A stretch of 64,000 nt of DNA from Pseudomonas sp. FP198 (GTDB lineage Bacteria > Pseudomonadota > Gammaproteobacteria > Pseudomonadales > Pseudomonadaceae), in NCBI RefSeq assembly GCF_030687895.1, contig NZ_CP117452.1, positions 4,270,501 to 4,334,500 on the forward strand, given 5' to 3'. Position 1 is the stretch's first letter. The number at the start of each line of letters is the position of its first letter. The notes beneath the pieces are model-generated. The model made no database searches, was not told the DNA's origin, and saw only the letters and a list, made by a program, of their open reading frames with translations. This document shows positions 1 to 9,514 of the stretch, piece after piece. The position numbers were made by a program, and so were the translations under genes.

Positions 1-561
1 GACGGCACCATCGATCACACCGCCCGGGACGCTGGCCTGTTGAACATCCAGATGCGCCCGGAGCGACGCAACACCGTCAAGCTCCTGCTGCTGTTCGACA
101 TCGGCGGCTCGATGGACGCCCATGTGAAGATCTGCGAGGAGCTGTTCTCGGCCTGCAAGACCGAGTTCAAGCACCTGGAGTATTTCTACTTCCACAACTT
201 CGTCTACGAGTCGGTGTGGAAAAACAACCTGCGCCGCACCTCGGAGCGCACTTCGACCCAGGACTTGCTGCACAAATACGGCGCCGACTACAAAGTCATC
301 TTCATCGGCGACGCAGCCATGGCCCCTTACGAGATCACCCAGGCCGGCGGCAGCGTCGAGCACTGGAACGAAGAAGCCGGTTATGTGTGGATGCAGCGCT
401 TCATGGAGAAGTACAAGAAGCTCATCTGGATCAATCCGTACCCGAAGGACACCTGGGGTTACACCGCTTCGACCAATATCGTCCGCGAGTTGGTGGAAGA
501 CCGGATGTATCCGCTGACGTTGCGAGGGTTGGAGGAAGGGATGCGGTTTCTTTCCAAGTAA
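1..561 (+). CDS. VWA domain-containing protein, C-terminal part (5' end outside window)
   Basis: The frame is open from base 1, so the gene starts upstream and only its last 186 residues are seen. The segment carries a von Willebrand factor A fold: a hydrophobic strand followed by DIGGSMD at about residues 31-37, the metal-binding MIDAS position, and a later IFIGDAAM strand. Relatives of this CoxE-like type usually sit next to a MoxR-family AAA ATPase and are thought to act with it in assembling or activating partner proteins; that partner would lie upstream, out of view. The usual DxSxS MIDAS signature is DIGGS here, with Gly for the first Ser. A REP pair follows the stop codon. Confidence 0.8.
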   Translation, partial: DGTIDHTARDAGLLNIQMRPERRNTVKLLLLFDIGGSMDAHVKICEELFSACKTEFKHLEYFYFHNFVYESVWKNNLRRTSERTSTQDLLHKYGADYKVIFIGDAAMAPYEITQAGGSVEHWNEEAGYVWMQRFMEKYKKLIWINPYPKDTWGYTASTNIVRELVEDRMYPLTLRGLEEGMRFLSK

Positions 562-590
562 AGTCTTGCGGTGCCTGTAAGGGCCTCTTC

Positions 591-659
591 GCGAGCAGGC
601 TCGCTCCCACACTGGATCTTTGCCATAACAAGAAATCCAGTGTGGGAGCGAGCCTGCTC
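591..659. repeat. REP pair, family A (copy 1)
   Basis: Two inverted copies of the palindrome GAGCAGGCTCGCTCCCAC and its complement flank a spacer of about 30 bases. It lies between the convergent ends of the VWA gene and pxpC. The right copy ends early (GCCTGCTCC) and is slightly degraded. Confidence 0.85.
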
Positions 660-681
660 CGGGCGGCGATCCGACGAAGCT

Positions 682-1605
682 TTATTGGCTGTAGTGAATA
701 CTGCGGAGGCACTCAACCTGCTGCCGATGCGCAACGGCCTGCACCACCGGCCGCAACCGCAGCTGCGTCCCTGGCAGGCATTGCGCCAACCGGGCCAGGG
801 ACAGCGGCGTCAAGGCGCCCAGGCGCGGGTAACCACCGATGGTCTGCCGATCATTGAGCAACACGATCGGCTGGCCGTCCGGCGGCACCTGCACGGCGCC
901 GAGCGGAATGCCTTCGGAAATCATCGCCGGGCCTTGGTATTCCAGCGCCGGGCCGAGCAAGCGCATGCCCATGCGATCGGCGCGACTGTCCAGCGTCCAG
1001 GGTGTATTGAAGGCATCGAACAGGCTGCGTCCGCTGAACGCGCCATTTTGCGCACCGAGGATCAGGTCCAGCGGCTGTACCTGCTGAAAATCCGGAATCC
1101 GCCTGTGGGGCATCGGCCGAGGCGTTGCCGAGCCTGAATAACTCAGCTGTTCACCGCGACTCAGCGCTCGCCCCCGCCCATCCAGGCCACCGAGTTCTTC
1201 GCGCACCACCGTCGCCCGGCTGCCCAGCACCGCAGGCGCATTAAAGCCGCCGGGAGCCGCCAGGTAGGCGCGGGCACCGAGCACCGGCTGAGTGAGCGCC
1301 AACACCTGGCCTTGGCGCAGGCTGAAGAAGCGCCACGACGCTACGCCCTGACCGTCTATCCGCGCGCCCAGGTCCGCACCGGCCAGCGCTAGCACGCAGT
1401 CCTCCTCGGCCACCACGGTAAAACCGCCGAGGGTGATTTCCACCACCGCCGCGTCCGGGGCGTTGCCCAGCATCCAGTTGGCCCAGCTCATCGACAGCCA
1501 GTCCGCCGCGCCGCCCTGGGTCACGCCAAGATGCCTGACGCCAAAGCGGCCAGTGTCCTGCAACAGGCACAGCGCTGTGCTGGCCTCGATCAACAGACGG
1601 CTCAT
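682..1605 (-). CDS. pxpC: 5-oxoprolinase subunit PxpC (biotin-dependent carboxyltransferase-like fold)
   Basis: PxpC works with PxpA and PxpB in the ATP-dependent cleavage of 5-oxoproline (pyroglutamate) to glutamate in the cytoplasm. The 307-residue length fits the family. The N-terminus has the hallmark DTGRFGVRHLGVTQGGAADW at about residues 17-36, and further on come LNDRQTIGGYPRLG and SEGIPLGAVQVPPDG. The start ATG overlaps the pxpB stop by 4 bases, showing translational coupling. The protein is homologous to the AHS2 domain of urea/guanidine carboxylase, present at the other end of this window. It was formerly annotated as allophanate hydrolase subunit 2 or KipA. Confidence 0.93.
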   Translation of the reverse strand: MSRLLIEASTALCLLQDTGRFGVRHLGVTQGGAADWLSMSWANWMLGNAPDAAVVEITLGGFTVVAEEDCVLALAGADLGARIDGQGVASWRFFSLRQGQVLALTQPVLGARAYLAAPGGFNAPAVLGSRATVVREELGGLDGRGRALSRGEQLSYSGSATPRPMPHRRIPDFQQVQPLDLILGAQNGAFSGRSLFDAFNTPWTLDSRADRMGMRLLGPALEYQGPAMISEGIPLGAVQVPPDGQPIVLLNDRQTIGGYPRLGALTPLSLARLAQCLPGTQLRLRPVVQAVAHRQQVECLRSIHYSQ

Positions 1606-2306
1606 ACCTGCGCCTCCAACGGTGTGTCGTCGCCGCCCAGGGCAATGAACTCAGCGTGACCAACAGCGGCAAAACGCACCGTGTCGCCGGGCTGCATCAG
1701 GCTGTAGCCATCGCGCTCGCGGTCGAACAATTGGGTCGGGGTGCGGCCGATCAGGTTCCAGCCGCCAGGCGATACCACCGGGTACGCGGCGGTCTGACGC
1801 TCGGCGATTCCGACGCTGCCCGCCGCGACCCGTTTGCGTGGGGTGTCGAGTCGCGGTGCGGCCAACTCTTCGTCCACCAGCCCCATGAAAGCGAATCCCG
1901 GCGCGAAGCCCAGGGCGAACACCTGATATTCGCGCTCACTGTGACGCTGGATGACTTGCGTCACCGTCAACCCGCTGCGGCTCGCCAGCAGGTCCAGCTC
2001 CGGCCCGACACTTGGGTCGTACCACACCGGCAGCACATGGCATTGCCCGGCGGACCGGGCATCCGGCGAGAGGTTGTTCAGCGCTTCGCCGATCAACTCG
2101 CGGGCCTGGGTCGGAGTCAGGGCGAGCAAATCGTAATGCACCATCAGGGTGGTGTAGGACGGCACCAGATCAATCAGATCATCGGCGAAAACCGCGCGCA
2201 GGCGCGCGCTGGCAGCCAGCATCCACGGCATGTTGGCCTCGGCGATTTCGTCGAACAGGCGCACCATCAGGCAGTCCACCGCCACCACTTCCACGCGTGG
2301 TTTCAT
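1602..2306 (-). CDS. pxpB: 5-oxoprolinase subunit PxpB (KipI/AHS1 family)
   Basis: The second subunit of bacterial 5-oxoprolinase. The ATG at 2306 ([11 protein letters not shown]) was chosen because it overlaps the pxpA stop as ATGA and gives 234 residues; a longer open frame upstream runs inside pxpA and is Arg-rich shadow sequence. Family motifs are [15 protein letters not shown] in the middle and [11 protein letters not shown] near the C-terminus. It lies between pxpA and pxpC with overlaps on both sides. An older annotation would be allophanate hydrolase subunit 1 or a KipI-type kinase inhibitor; the presence of pxpA and pxpC settles the function. Confidence 0.92.
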   Translation of the reverse strand: MKPRVEVVAVDCLMVRLFDEIAEANMPWMLAASARLRAVFADDLIDLVPSYTTLMVHYDLLALTPTQARELIGEALNNLSPDARSAGQCHVLPVWYDPSVGPELDLLASRSGLTVTQVIQRHSEREYQVFALGFAPGFAFMGLVDEELAAPRLDTPRKRVAAGSVGIAERQTAAYPVVSPGGWNLIGRTPTQLFDRERDGYSLMQPGDTVRFAAVGHAEFIALGGDDTPLEAQV

Positions 2307-3055
2307 GGCGCGCTCTGCCGGTCGAGGGCCTCGCGGATACGCTGCACGGCCGCCACGGAGCTGGCGTTGTCGCCGTGCACGCACAGCGTATCGGCGTGCA
2401 GATTCAAGGCGCTGCCGTCGCTGGCCGTCAGCGCGTCGCCGCGGGCAATGGTCAGCGCCTGTCCGATGATCACCTCGGGATCGTGATGCACCGCCCCGGG
2501 CAATTGCCGCGAGACCAGGCGACCGGCGCTGTCATAGGCCCGGTCGGCAAAGGCTTCGAACCACAGGGTCAGACCGTATTCGTCGCCCAGGGCCTGGGCC
2601 GCGCTGTTGTCCCGGGTCGCCAGTAGCATCAGCGGCAACTGCCGGTCATACGCGGCGATGGCCTCGATAACAGCACGCAGTTGCGCCGGGTTGGCCATCA
2701 TGTCGTTGTACATCGCACCGTGAGGTTTGACGTAGCTGACCTGTCCACCCTGGGCCCGGCAGATACCGTCCAAGGCGCCGATCTGGTAGTGCAGCAGGTC
2801 TTGCAGCTCCTGGGCGCCATAGGCCATGGAGCGGCGGCCGAAGCCAGCCAGGTCCTGATAGGCCGGGTGCGCGCCGATCCGTACGCCGTGGCTCAAGGCG
2901 AGGCTGACGGTCTTGCGCATGATGCTCGGGTCGCCGGCATGAAAGCCGCAGGCGATGTTGGCGCAATCGATGAAGGGCATCACCTCGGCGTCCAGACCCA
3001 TGGTCCAGTTGCCGAAGCTTTCGCCGATGTCGCAGTTCAGTAGCAGGCGGCTCAC
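2303..3055 (-). CDS. pxpA: 5-oxoprolinase subunit PxpA (LamB/YcsF family)
   Basis: PxpA is the substrate-opening subunit of the 5-oxoprolinase complex. The 250-residue protein starts [16 protein letters not shown], typical of the LamB/YcsF family, and contains [11 protein letters not shown] and [12 protein letters not shown], the conserved acidic and His segments. The GTG at 3055 is preferred over ATG 3091 because AGGAG lies 8 bases before it and homologues begin at this point. It overlaps pxpB by 4 bases and follows the MFS transporter gene after 62 bases, so all four genes probably form one transcript. Confidence 0.92.
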   Translation of the reverse strand: MSRLLLNCDIGESFGNWTMGLDAEVMPFIDCANIACGFHAGDPSIMRKTVSLALSHGVRIGAHPAYQDLAGFGRRSMAYGAQELQDLLHYQIGALDGICRAQGGQVSYVKPHGAMYNDMMANPAQLRAVIEAIAAYDRQLPLMLLATRDNSAAQALGDEYGLTLWFEAFADRAYDSAGRLVSRQLPGAVHHDPEVIIGQALTIARGDALTASDGSALNLHADTLCVHGDNASSVAAVQRIREALDRQSAP

Positions 3056-3117
3056 GGTGAACGCTCCTGTAGGTTCTTTTTTATGGACCATGGGGATCGC
3101 GCCCCACAGGTTATCAG

Positions 3118-4404
3118 TCAATCGGCTTCCAACTGCTTGCCCTGAGTCTCCGGCAGGCTCAGGGCCGCCAGGATCACCACGCCATAGGACACCGCCGCGA
3201 AGGCTCCGATGCCGACGCTCAGCGGCACCTTCTGGCTCAGGATACCGATCAACAGCGGAAACAGCGCCGCCACCGCGCGGCCAATGTTGTAGCAGAAGCC
3301 CTGCCCCGATCCGCGAATGCGCGTGGGGAACAGTTCGGTGAGGAACGAACCCATGCCGCTGAACATGCCCGAAGCGAAGAAGCCCAACGGGAAGCCCAGC
3401 CACAGCATCACGTTGTTGCTCACCGGCACCTGGGTGTACAGCAGCACGATGGTGAAGGAACCGACGGCGAACAGGACGAAATTTTTCTTGCGTCCGAGGA
3501 TGTCGGACAGATAGGCGCTGATGACGTAACCCACGTAAGAGCCGACGATCACCATCGCCAGGTAGCCGCCGGTACTCAGGACGCTCAGGCCGCGCTCGTT
3601 TTTCAGGAAGGTTGGCAGCCAGGAGGTGATGGCGTAGTAGCCACCCAGCGCGCCAGTGGTCAGCAGCGAGGCTCGAATCGTCGTGAACAGAATGCCGGGG
3701 GCAAAAATCTCGTAGAACTTCGCCGGGTTCTCGGGCGTCAGCCGGGCCTTGGTCTGGTTATAGACTTCCGGGTCCTTGACCAGCCGGCGAACGAAGATCA
3801 CGAACACCGCCGGCACGATGCCGAGGATGAACAATGCGCGCCAGGCGTCTTCCGGCGGCAGCACCGAGAACAGCAGCGCATACAGAATCGCCGTCATGCC
3901 CCAGCCCAGGGCCCAGCCCGATTGCACCATGCCGACCGCCTTGCCACGGTCCTTGGCGCGGATTACTTCGCCCATCAACACGGCGCCGGCGGTCCACTCG
4001 CCACCGAAGCCGAAGCCCATCAGCGTGCGTGCGATCAACAGTTGTTCGTAGTTCTGGGCGAAACCGCAAAGGAAGGTGAAGAACGCAAACCACAATACCG
4101 TCAATTGCAACGTGCGCACCCGACCGATGCGGTCCGAGAGAATGCCCGCCACCCAGCCGCCGATGGCCGAAGCGATCAAGGTGCTGGTGTGAATCAGGCC
4201 CGCTTCACCCGTGCTGATACCCCACATCGCGATGAGCGTCGGCACCACGAAGCTGAGCATCTGGGTGTCCATGCCGTCCAGGGCGTAACCGATCTTGCAG
4301 CTCCAGAAGGTGCGCCGTTCCTGCTGGTTGATGTTGCGATACCAATCGAACGGACCGGAGCGGGCCTGGGGTTGGGGGACGCCGAGCGTGTCGGGTGCAC
4401 TCAT
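3118..4404 (-). CDS. MFS transporter, metabolite:H+ symporter type
   Basis: A 428-residue inner-membrane protein with about 12 hydrophobic segments. The loop signatures [11 protein letters not shown] after segment 2 and [10 protein letters not shown] after segment 8 are the duplicated MFS motif [13 protein letters not shown] follows segment 4. Overall it resembles the aromatic-acid/sugar acid symporter branch. It is the first gene of the operon with pxpABC, so import of 5-oxoproline or a related small acid is a reasonable guess from context only. The ATG at 4404 is 302 bases from the next gene, and a family B REP pair lies in that gap. Confidence 0.88.
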   Translation of the reverse strand: MSAPDTLGVPQPQARSGPFDWYRNINQQERRTFWSCKIGYALDGMDTQMLSFVVPTLIAMWGISTGEAGLIHTSTLIASAIGGWVAGILSDRIGRVRTLQLTVLWFAFFTFLCGFAQNYEQLLIARTLMGFGFGGEWTAGAVLMGEVIRAKDRGKAVGMVQSGWALGWGMTAILYALLFSVLPPEDAWRALFILGIVPAVFVIFVRRLVKDPEVYNQTKARLTPENPAKFYEIFAPGILFTTIRASLLTTGALGGYYAITSWLPTFLKNERGLSVLSTGGYLAMVIVGSYVGYVISAYLSDILGRKKNFVLFAVGSFTIVLLYTQVPVSNNVMLWLGFPLGFFASGMFSGMGSFLTELFPTRIRGSGQGFCYNIGRAVAALFPLLIGILSQKVPLSVGIGAFAAVSYGVVILAALSLPETQGKQLEAD

Positions 4405-4562
4405 GGTGGTTCTCCACGGGTTTTATTGTTGTGAGTCTCGACGACGCTGACGTGGAGACCGTTGCCCCGATTCTTGAGCCCACGGTCGATCGCGTCCAAC
4501 GAATAAAACCTTGGACGGGTCATAAGAAAAAGTTGATTGGGTAGGTTGTGGCATGCGCCGTT

Positions 4563-4682
4563 GTGGCGAGGGGATTTATCCCCGCTGGGACGCGAAGCGG
4601 CCCCAACAAGGCCGCCTCCCCTATCAGGCAGGGTCACTGACGGGGCTGCTTCGCAGCCAGCGGGGATAAATCCCCTCGCCAC
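4563..4682. repeat. REP pair, family B (copy 1)
   Basis: A 120-base inverted repeat bounded by GTGGCGAGGGGATTTATCCC and its complement, with inner arms CTGGGACGCGAAGCGGCCCC and GGGGCTGCTTCGCAGCCAG. It fills most of the gap upstream of the MFS gene. The rest of 4405-4706 shows nothing else recognisable. Confidence 0.85.
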
Positions 4683-4706
4683 AAAAGCCCCTCGACCTGA
4701 AAGGTG

Positions 4707-5249
4707 TCAGAGTCCGCGCAGGTCACGCTCTTCAATCGGCCGGCTCTGGCGCAGGCGCTTGCCGCCCAGCACCACCCAGTCGATCAGGCGGAACAGGCAT
4801 TCCAGGCCGAACGACAGCAACATCGCGCCGCTGATGCCCCAGATCATCGCCTCGGGGGTCAGCAGGATCTGGTAGCTGTAGCCATTCCAGGTTTCCTTGC
4901 GGATGTCCGGATCGGCGGCCAGGGCCACCTGCAGCAGGCGGATGTACCACGGGCCCTGCATTGCCTGGAACTGTTTGTCCAAAGCCTGCTGGCGCACGAG
5001 CAAGGTGTTCAGGCTGTCGGCATCGCTGCGAAAGATCGGATCTTCACTGGCGCGGTAATGCGCCACCAGGGCCTGCATGTCACCCTTGAAAAACTGGTTG
5101 GCGGTGCCCTGGAATCCCTGCAGGCCAGTTTGCGCCTCGATCAGGTGGGCCTCGACCCGCTTGGCGTAATCATTGACGAAGCCCGGCACCTGGACCCCAA
5201 CCAGCAGGCCCACCGCGAACAACACCAACCGTAGATAGCTGAGCAACAT
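4707..5249 (-). CDS. DUF2937 family membrane protein
   Basis: A 180-residue protein of unknown function. It has a hydrophobic N-terminal segment (residues about 3-20), a long polar, partly helical central part, and a second hydrophobic segment near residues 132-150 ahead of a basic C-terminus, so both ends are probably anchored in the inner membrane with the centre periplasmic. AAGGA lies 9 bases before the ATG. It sits 12 bases downstream of the glutamine amidotransferase gene on the same strand, so it is probably co-transcribed. The match to DUF2937 is from overall sequence style and length. Confidence 0.75.
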   Translation of the reverse strand: MLLSYLRLVLFAVGLLVGVQVPGFVNDYAKRVEAHLIEAQTGLQGFQGTANQFFKGDMQALVAHYRASEDPIFRSDADSLNTLLVRQQALDKQFQAMQGPWYIRLLQVALAADPDIRKETWNGYSYQILLTPEAMIWGISGAMLLSFGLECLFRLIDWVVLGGKRLRQSRPIEERDLRGL

Positions 5250-5261
5250 AACGTGACGTCC

Positions 5262-6038
5262 TTATTCGGTCCGGCCGTGGCTGACGCATTCGCCGCGTCG
5301 CCACAGGCTCCATTGGCCCGGTTCGTAGCGGGTCCAGGTTTCGTTTTCGGTCAAGGGTTCGGTGGCAATCACCGTGACCACGTCGTTGGGCGTGGTTTCG
5401 GCCTGGAAATCGACAATCACGTCCACATCCTTCAGCCGCGCCGGGCCGAACGGTGCGCGCCGGGTGATCTGCGCCAGTTTGGTCGAGCAATAGCAGAACA
5501 GCCAGTCGCCGTCGCTGAGCAGGCAGTTGAACACGCCCTTGCTGCGGTATTCGCTGCACGCCTCGATCAAGGCCGGCAGCAACTGCTCGACCTCCACCGG
5601 CTCAGGATAAGCCTGGCGCACGCGGTTGAGCAGATCGCAGAACGCCGCCTCGCTGTCGGTATCGCCCACCGGGCGGTAGAAACTCACGCCCGGCTGGAAA
5701 TCGGCGAGCTGGCCGTTGTGGGCGAAACACCAGTTGCGCCCCCACAACTCCCGCACGAACGGGTGGGTGTTGGACAGGCAGACCTTGCCGACGTTGGCCT
5801 GGCGGATGTGACCGATGACCACTTCGCTCTTGATCGGATAGCGTTGCACCAGGTTCGCCACTTCCGACTCGCTGCTGGCGGCCGGGTCCTGGAACAGGCG
5901 CAGGCCACGGCCTTCATAAAAAGCGATGCCCCAGCCGTCGCGGTGCGGCCCGGTCTTGCCGCCGCGCTGCATCAGCCCGGTGAAGCTGAACACGATATCG
6001 GTCGGCACATTGGCGCTCATGCCCAATAACTCACACAT
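5262..6038 (-). CDS. Class II glutamine amidotransferase (YafJ-like)
   Basis: The ATG at 6038 puts Cys at position 2 (MCELLGMSANVP), the catalytic nucleophile exposed after Met removal in N-terminal-nucleophile amidotransferases; the longer upstream frame would bury it and was rejected. Further motifs are GPHRDGWGIAFYE, GHIRQANVG and NTHPFVRE, then WCFAHNGQLADF, all of the GATase type 2 fold. Length is 258 residues with no synthetase domain, as in E. coli YafJ, whose physiological acceptor is not settled. It lies in a minus-strand cluster between a small membrane protein and DUF2937. Confidence 0.9.
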   Translation of the reverse strand: MCELLGMSANVPTDIVFSFTGLMQRGGKTGPHRDGWGIAFYEGRGLRLFQDPAASSESEVANLVQRYPIKSEVVIGHIRQANVGKVCLSNTHPFVRELWGRNWCFAHNGQLADFQPGVSFYRPVGDTDSEAAFCDLLNRVRQAYPEPVEVEQLLPALIEACSEYRSKGVFNCLLSDGDWLFCYCSTKLAQITRRAPFGPARLKDVDVIVDFQAETTPNDVVTVIATEPLTENETWTRYEPGQWSLWRRGECVSHGRTE

Positions 6039-6069
6039 GCTCGAACCCTCGTTTGATTGGGCAGCCCGG

Positions 6070-6564
6070 TTACAGGCGCGGTTCGATGCGCGAACGCTGG
6101 GGATTGCTCGGCACGGGTGGGCGACCGTAACGGTCATCACCGGCCACGCCGAACGCAGGCTCGTCGTCAGGCTCGGCAGCGGCGGCTGCTTTGGCTGCGG
6201 CGGCCCGCTCCTGGCGAGCCTTGGCCGCGCGTTCGACAGGAATACGGATCAGCACCAGGACCAGATAGAGGCCGAAGGCGATCATGGCGTACATGAGCAG
6301 GTCGGACGCTGCACGCCAGACGTTGTTGCCAACCTTGAAGAGCAGGTCCAGGGCGGCAATGGCCAGCGCCGGGGCGACCTTTTCCTTCACCGGGTCGACG
6401 ATGGTCGGGCTGAACAGCAACACCGCCATCAGCAGCCGCAGCGGCTCGCGCAACCAGCGCCACATGAAGCGGGTCATGCGCATCCACACCAGGAGGCAGC
6501 CGAGGGCGGCGAAGGCGTAGAGACCCCAGGCAATCAGATAATCGTTCTCGGTCATGGTGTCCAT
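6070..6564 (-). CDS. Small inner-membrane protein, conserved in Pseudomonas
   Basis: A 164-residue protein with three hydrophobic stretches (about residues 10-28, 42-60 and 93-110) and a charged, Ala-rich C-terminal tail likely to be cytoplasmic. I do not recognise a defined family; such proteins are sometimes labelled MFS transporter, but this one is far too short. An in-frame ATG at 6555 (MTENDYLIAW) is an equally possible start; neither has a clear ribosome-binding site. It lies 31 bases upstream of the amidotransferase gene and is divergent from ptrB. Confidence 0.7.
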   Translation of the reverse strand: MDTMTENDYLIAWGLYAFAALGCLLVWMRMTRFMWRWLREPLRLLMAVLLFSPTIVDPVKEKVAPALAIAALDLLFKVGNNVWRAASDLLMYAMIAFGLYLVLVLIRIPVERAAKARQERAAAAKAAAAAEPDDEPAFGVAGDDRYGRPPVPSNPQRSRIEPRL

Positions 6565-6723
6565 GGCAAGGCAGGCAAAGAGGCGCTTATAGTAACGGCT
6601 TTTCGCTCGTCAGGCTGCCCCGGCATCTGCCGGATGCCCGGCGGGGTGAGTTTTTCGGTCCGGCTACCGAACTGACCCCGTCGGCCACTTGTCCCTGTTC
6701 GTATCATGCTCGAGAGTTTTTCC

Positions 6724-8778
6724 ATGCCCCTATCCGCCCACGTTCCCGACGCCCCGATTGCCCGCAAGGCCCCCGGTGTTGACCCCTACGCCTGGCTGCA
6801 GGAGCGCGACACCGACGCCGTGCTCGAATACCTGAAGGCTGAAAACAGCTACCAGCAAGCCCGGCTCGCCGACCAGGCCGAACTGCGCGAAACGCTGTTC
6901 CAGGAAATCAAGGGACGAATCCTCGAAACCGACCTCTCCCTGCCCTCGCCCTGGGGCCCTTACCTGTATTACACCCGCACCACGGCAGGTGATGAATACG
7001 CTCGCCATTACCGTTGCCCGCGTCCAGCCGATGACAGCCTGACGGTCGATGAAAGTCGTGAACAGCTGTTGCTGGACCCGAACGCGCTGGCCGGCGGCGG
7101 TTTCTTTTCCCTCGGCGCGTTCAGCATCAGCCCCGACCATCAGCGTCTGGCCTACAGCCTGGACACCAGCGGCGATGAGATCTACACGCTGTTCGTCAAG
7201 GAACTGTCCAACGACAAGGTCAGCGAACTGTCCTTCGAAAACTGCGACGGCAGCATGACCTGGGCCAACGACAGCCTGACGCTGTTCTTCGGCGAACTCG
7301 ACGATACCCATCGCCCGCATAAGCTGTTGCGCTATCGCCTGGACGGCACCGCCGCCGAAGAAGTGTTCCATGAGCCGGACGGGCGTTTTTTCCTGCATTG
7401 CTACCGTTCAAGCTCCGAGCGGCAGTTGATCCTGTCCCTGGGCAGCAAGACCACCAGCGAAGTCTGGGTGCTGGACGCGGCGCAACCACAACAACCGTTT
7501 ACCTGCGTCGCGCCACGGGTAGAGAACCACGAATACGATGTCGACCATGGCCTGCTCGAAGGGCAATGGACCTGGTTCATCCGCAGCAACCGCGACGGCA
7601 TCAATTTCGCCCTGTACCAGGCGCCCGATACAGGCGAAGCGCCGGCCGAAGCCGACTGGCAGAACCTGATCCCCCACAGTGACACGGTGATGATCGACGG
7701 CCTGAGCCTGAACGCCAGCGCCATGACATTGAGCCTGCGCGAGGGTGGCCTGCCGATCATCGAAGTTCACCCACAAGGCTTGCCGGCGTATCGGGTGCAA
7801 CTGCCGGACGCGGCCTACAGCCTGCACGTGCAGAACAGCCTGGAATTCATCAGCGAGCGCATTCGCCTGCGCTACGAAGCGCTGAATCGTCCGGCGCAGA
7901 TTCGCCAGCTGGACCTGGCCAGCGGTGCTCAGGTCGTACTCAAGCAAACCCCGGTGCTGGGTCCGTTTGATGCCGATGCGTATGTCAGCCAACGGCTTTG
8001 GGCGACGGCACCGGACGGTACGCAAGTGCCCATCAGCCTGGTGGTCAAGCGCGAGGCTTTGGGCAAACCCGTGCCGCTGTACTTGTACGGCTACGGCGCC
8101 TATGGCGAAAGCCTCGACCCGTGGTTTTCCCATTCGCGCTTGAGCCTGCTGGATCGTGGCGTAGCGTTTGCCATCGCCCATGTGCGCGGCGGCGGCGAAT
8201 TGGGCGAGGCCTGGTATCGCGCCGGCAAGCAGGAGCACAAGCACAACACGTTCAGTGATTTCATCGCTTGCGCCGAACACCTGATCGCCCAGGGCTTCAC
8301 CTCGGCCGATCAGTTGGCGATCAGCGGCGGCAGCGCCGGTGGCCTGCTGATCGGCGCAGTCCTCAATCAACGCCCGGAGCTGTTCAAGGTGGCGATCGCC
8401 GAAGTGCCGTTCGTCGACGTGCTCAACACCATGCTCGACCCCGAGCTGCCCCTGACCGTGACCGAATACGACGAATGGGGCAACCCCGAGGAGCCGGACG
8501 TTTATGATCGCATCCGGGCCTACGCGCCGTACGAAAACGTCCGCGCCCAGGCGTATCCGGCGATGCTGGTGATCGCCGGCTACAACGACAGCCGCGTGCA
8601 GTACTGGGAAGCGGCCAAGTGGGTGGCGAAACTGCGCGCGACCAAGACCGACGAAAACCCGCTGCTGCTCAAGACCGAACTGGGTGCTGGCCATGGCGGC
8701 ATGAGCGGCCGCTACCAGGGATTGCGTGACGTAGCGCTCGAATATGCATTTGTCTTGAAGGTTTTGGGCGTGGCTTGA
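6724..8778 (+). CDS. ptrB: Oligopeptidase B (S9 family serine peptidase)
   Basis: A cytoplasmic serine peptidase that cleaves short peptides after Lys or Arg. At 684 residues it matches the family. The N-terminal two-thirds form the beta-propeller; the C-terminal alpha/beta hydrolase domain has the nucleophile Ser537 in GGSAGG, Asp622 in GYNDSRV and His657 in GAGHGG, each about five residues after the E. coli PtrB triad. DPWFSHSRLSLLDRG and ARVRGGGELG-like AHVRGGGELG precede the nucleophile. The ATG at 6724 is preferred; an in-frame ATG lies 18 bases upstream. Its upstream gap is shared with the divergent small membrane protein gene. Confidence 0.93.
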   Translation: MPLSAHVPDAPIARKAPGVDPYAWLQERDTDAVLEYLKAENSYQQARLADQAELRETLFQEIKGRILETDLSLPSPWGPYLYYTRTTAGDEYARHYRCPRPADDSLTVDESREQLLLDPNALAGGGFFSLGAFSISPDHQRLAYSLDTSGDEIYTLFVKELSNDKVSELSFENCDGSMTWANDSLTLFFGELDDTHRPHKLLRYRLDGTAAEEVFHEPDGRFFLHCYRSSSERQLILSLGSKTTSEVWVLDAAQPQQPFTCVAPRVENHEYDVDHGLLEGQWTWFIRSNRDGINFALYQAPDTGEAPAEADWQNLIPHSDTVMIDGLSLNASAMTLSLREGGLPIIEVHPQGLPAYRVQLPDAAYSLHVQNSLEFISERIRLRYEALNRPAQIRQLDLASGAQVVLKQTPVLGPFDADAYVSQRLWATAPDGTQVPISLVVKREALGKPVPLYLYGYGAYGESLDPWFSHSRLSLLDRGVAFAIAHVRGGGELGEAWYRAGKQEHKHNTFSDFIACAEHLIAQGFTSADQLAISGGSAGGLLIGAVLNQRPELFKVAIAEVPFVDVLNTMLDPELPLTVTEYDEWGNPEEPDVYDRIRAYAPYENVRAQAYPAMLVIAGYNDSRVQYWEAAKWVAKLRATKTDENPLLLKTELGAGHGGMSGRYQGLRDVALEYAFVLKVLGVA

Positions 8779-8833
8779 GGAACTCTGTGGGATGGCCAGG
8801 TCTTAGCTCCATACCTGGCTCGACTGGATCAAA

Positions 8834-8923
8834 TGTGGGAGCGAGCCTGCTCGCGATGACGGTGGATCAGCCTGCCCCAACGTTGGCTGACAGACCGCCT
8901 TCGCGAGCAGGCTCGCTCCCACA
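8834..8923. repeat. REP pair, family A (copy 2)
   Basis: Inverted copies TGTGGGAGCGAGCCTGCTCG at 8834 and its complement ending at 8923, 46 bases apart, between ptrB and the cyclic-nucleotide-binding gene. Confidence 0.88.
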
Positions 8924-8988
8924 GGGGATCGTCTTACATTCAAGACAATCCAAAACCGCAGAACACGATAAGAAAAGACCGTGACGAC

Positions 8989-9462
8989 ATGTCAGAACCG
9001 ACCTTACTGAACAACCAAATTCGCGACTGGCTGATGGACTGTGGTCTGTTCGACCAACTGCTGCCCGTCGACTTTGCCGCGGCATCGGGCTATTTCAGCA
9101 TCAGCACCGTCGCCCAGGGCGAAGCGATTTTTCGCGAGGGCGATGCCGGCAGTTTCATGTGCATCCTTCACATCGGCCAGGTGGCCGTGCAGAAAACCGG
9201 CCCCGACGGCCAGCCCGTGACCATCGCCACGCTGCGCAGCGGCCGCGCCTTTGGCGAAATGGCCGTGCTCGACGGCGAACGACGCTCGGCCAGTTGCATC
9301 GCGGCCACCGATTGCCAGTTATTGAACCTGGGCAAGGATTCCCTGGAAAAAATGCTCAACGACGCACCGAAGATCGCCGCCAAGATCATCCGCGCCCTTG
9401 CCGTCTCCCTGTCCAAGCGCCTGCGCATGGCCGACGGACAGTTGCTGTCGCAGCAGGTGTAG
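8989..9462 (+). CDS. Cyclic nucleotide-binding domain protein
   Basis: A 157-residue protein made essentially of one cNMP-binding beta-roll. The segment FREGDAGSFMCILHIG (about residues 46-61) and the phosphate-binding cassette GRAFGEMAVLDGERRSASC (about 85-103) match the CRP/PKA-regulatory-subunit fold. No helix-turn-helix follows, so it is not a CRP-type transcription factor; it may be a stand-alone sensor or regulate a partner protein. It is monocistronic between a REP pair and a minus-strand proline-rich gene. The ligand (cAMP or other) cannot be told from sequence. Confidence 0.88.
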   Translation: MSEPTLLNNQIRDWLMDCGLFDQLLPVDFAAASGYFSISTVAQGEAIFREGDAGSFMCILHIGQVAVQKTGPDGQPVTIATLRSGRAFGEMAVLDGERRSASCIAATDCQLLNLGKDSLEKMLNDAPKIAAKIIRALAVSLSKRLRMADGQLLSQQV

Positions 9463-9514
9463 CGCTTTCTGTCAGTTAAATACAGGACCTGTGGGTATTG
9501 GGTGGTGTTGGCGA

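Noticed and set aside
591..659. REP pairs as a possible CRISPR array
   Set aside because: Repeats are inverted pairs scattered singly over the window, with no regular spacers or cas genes.
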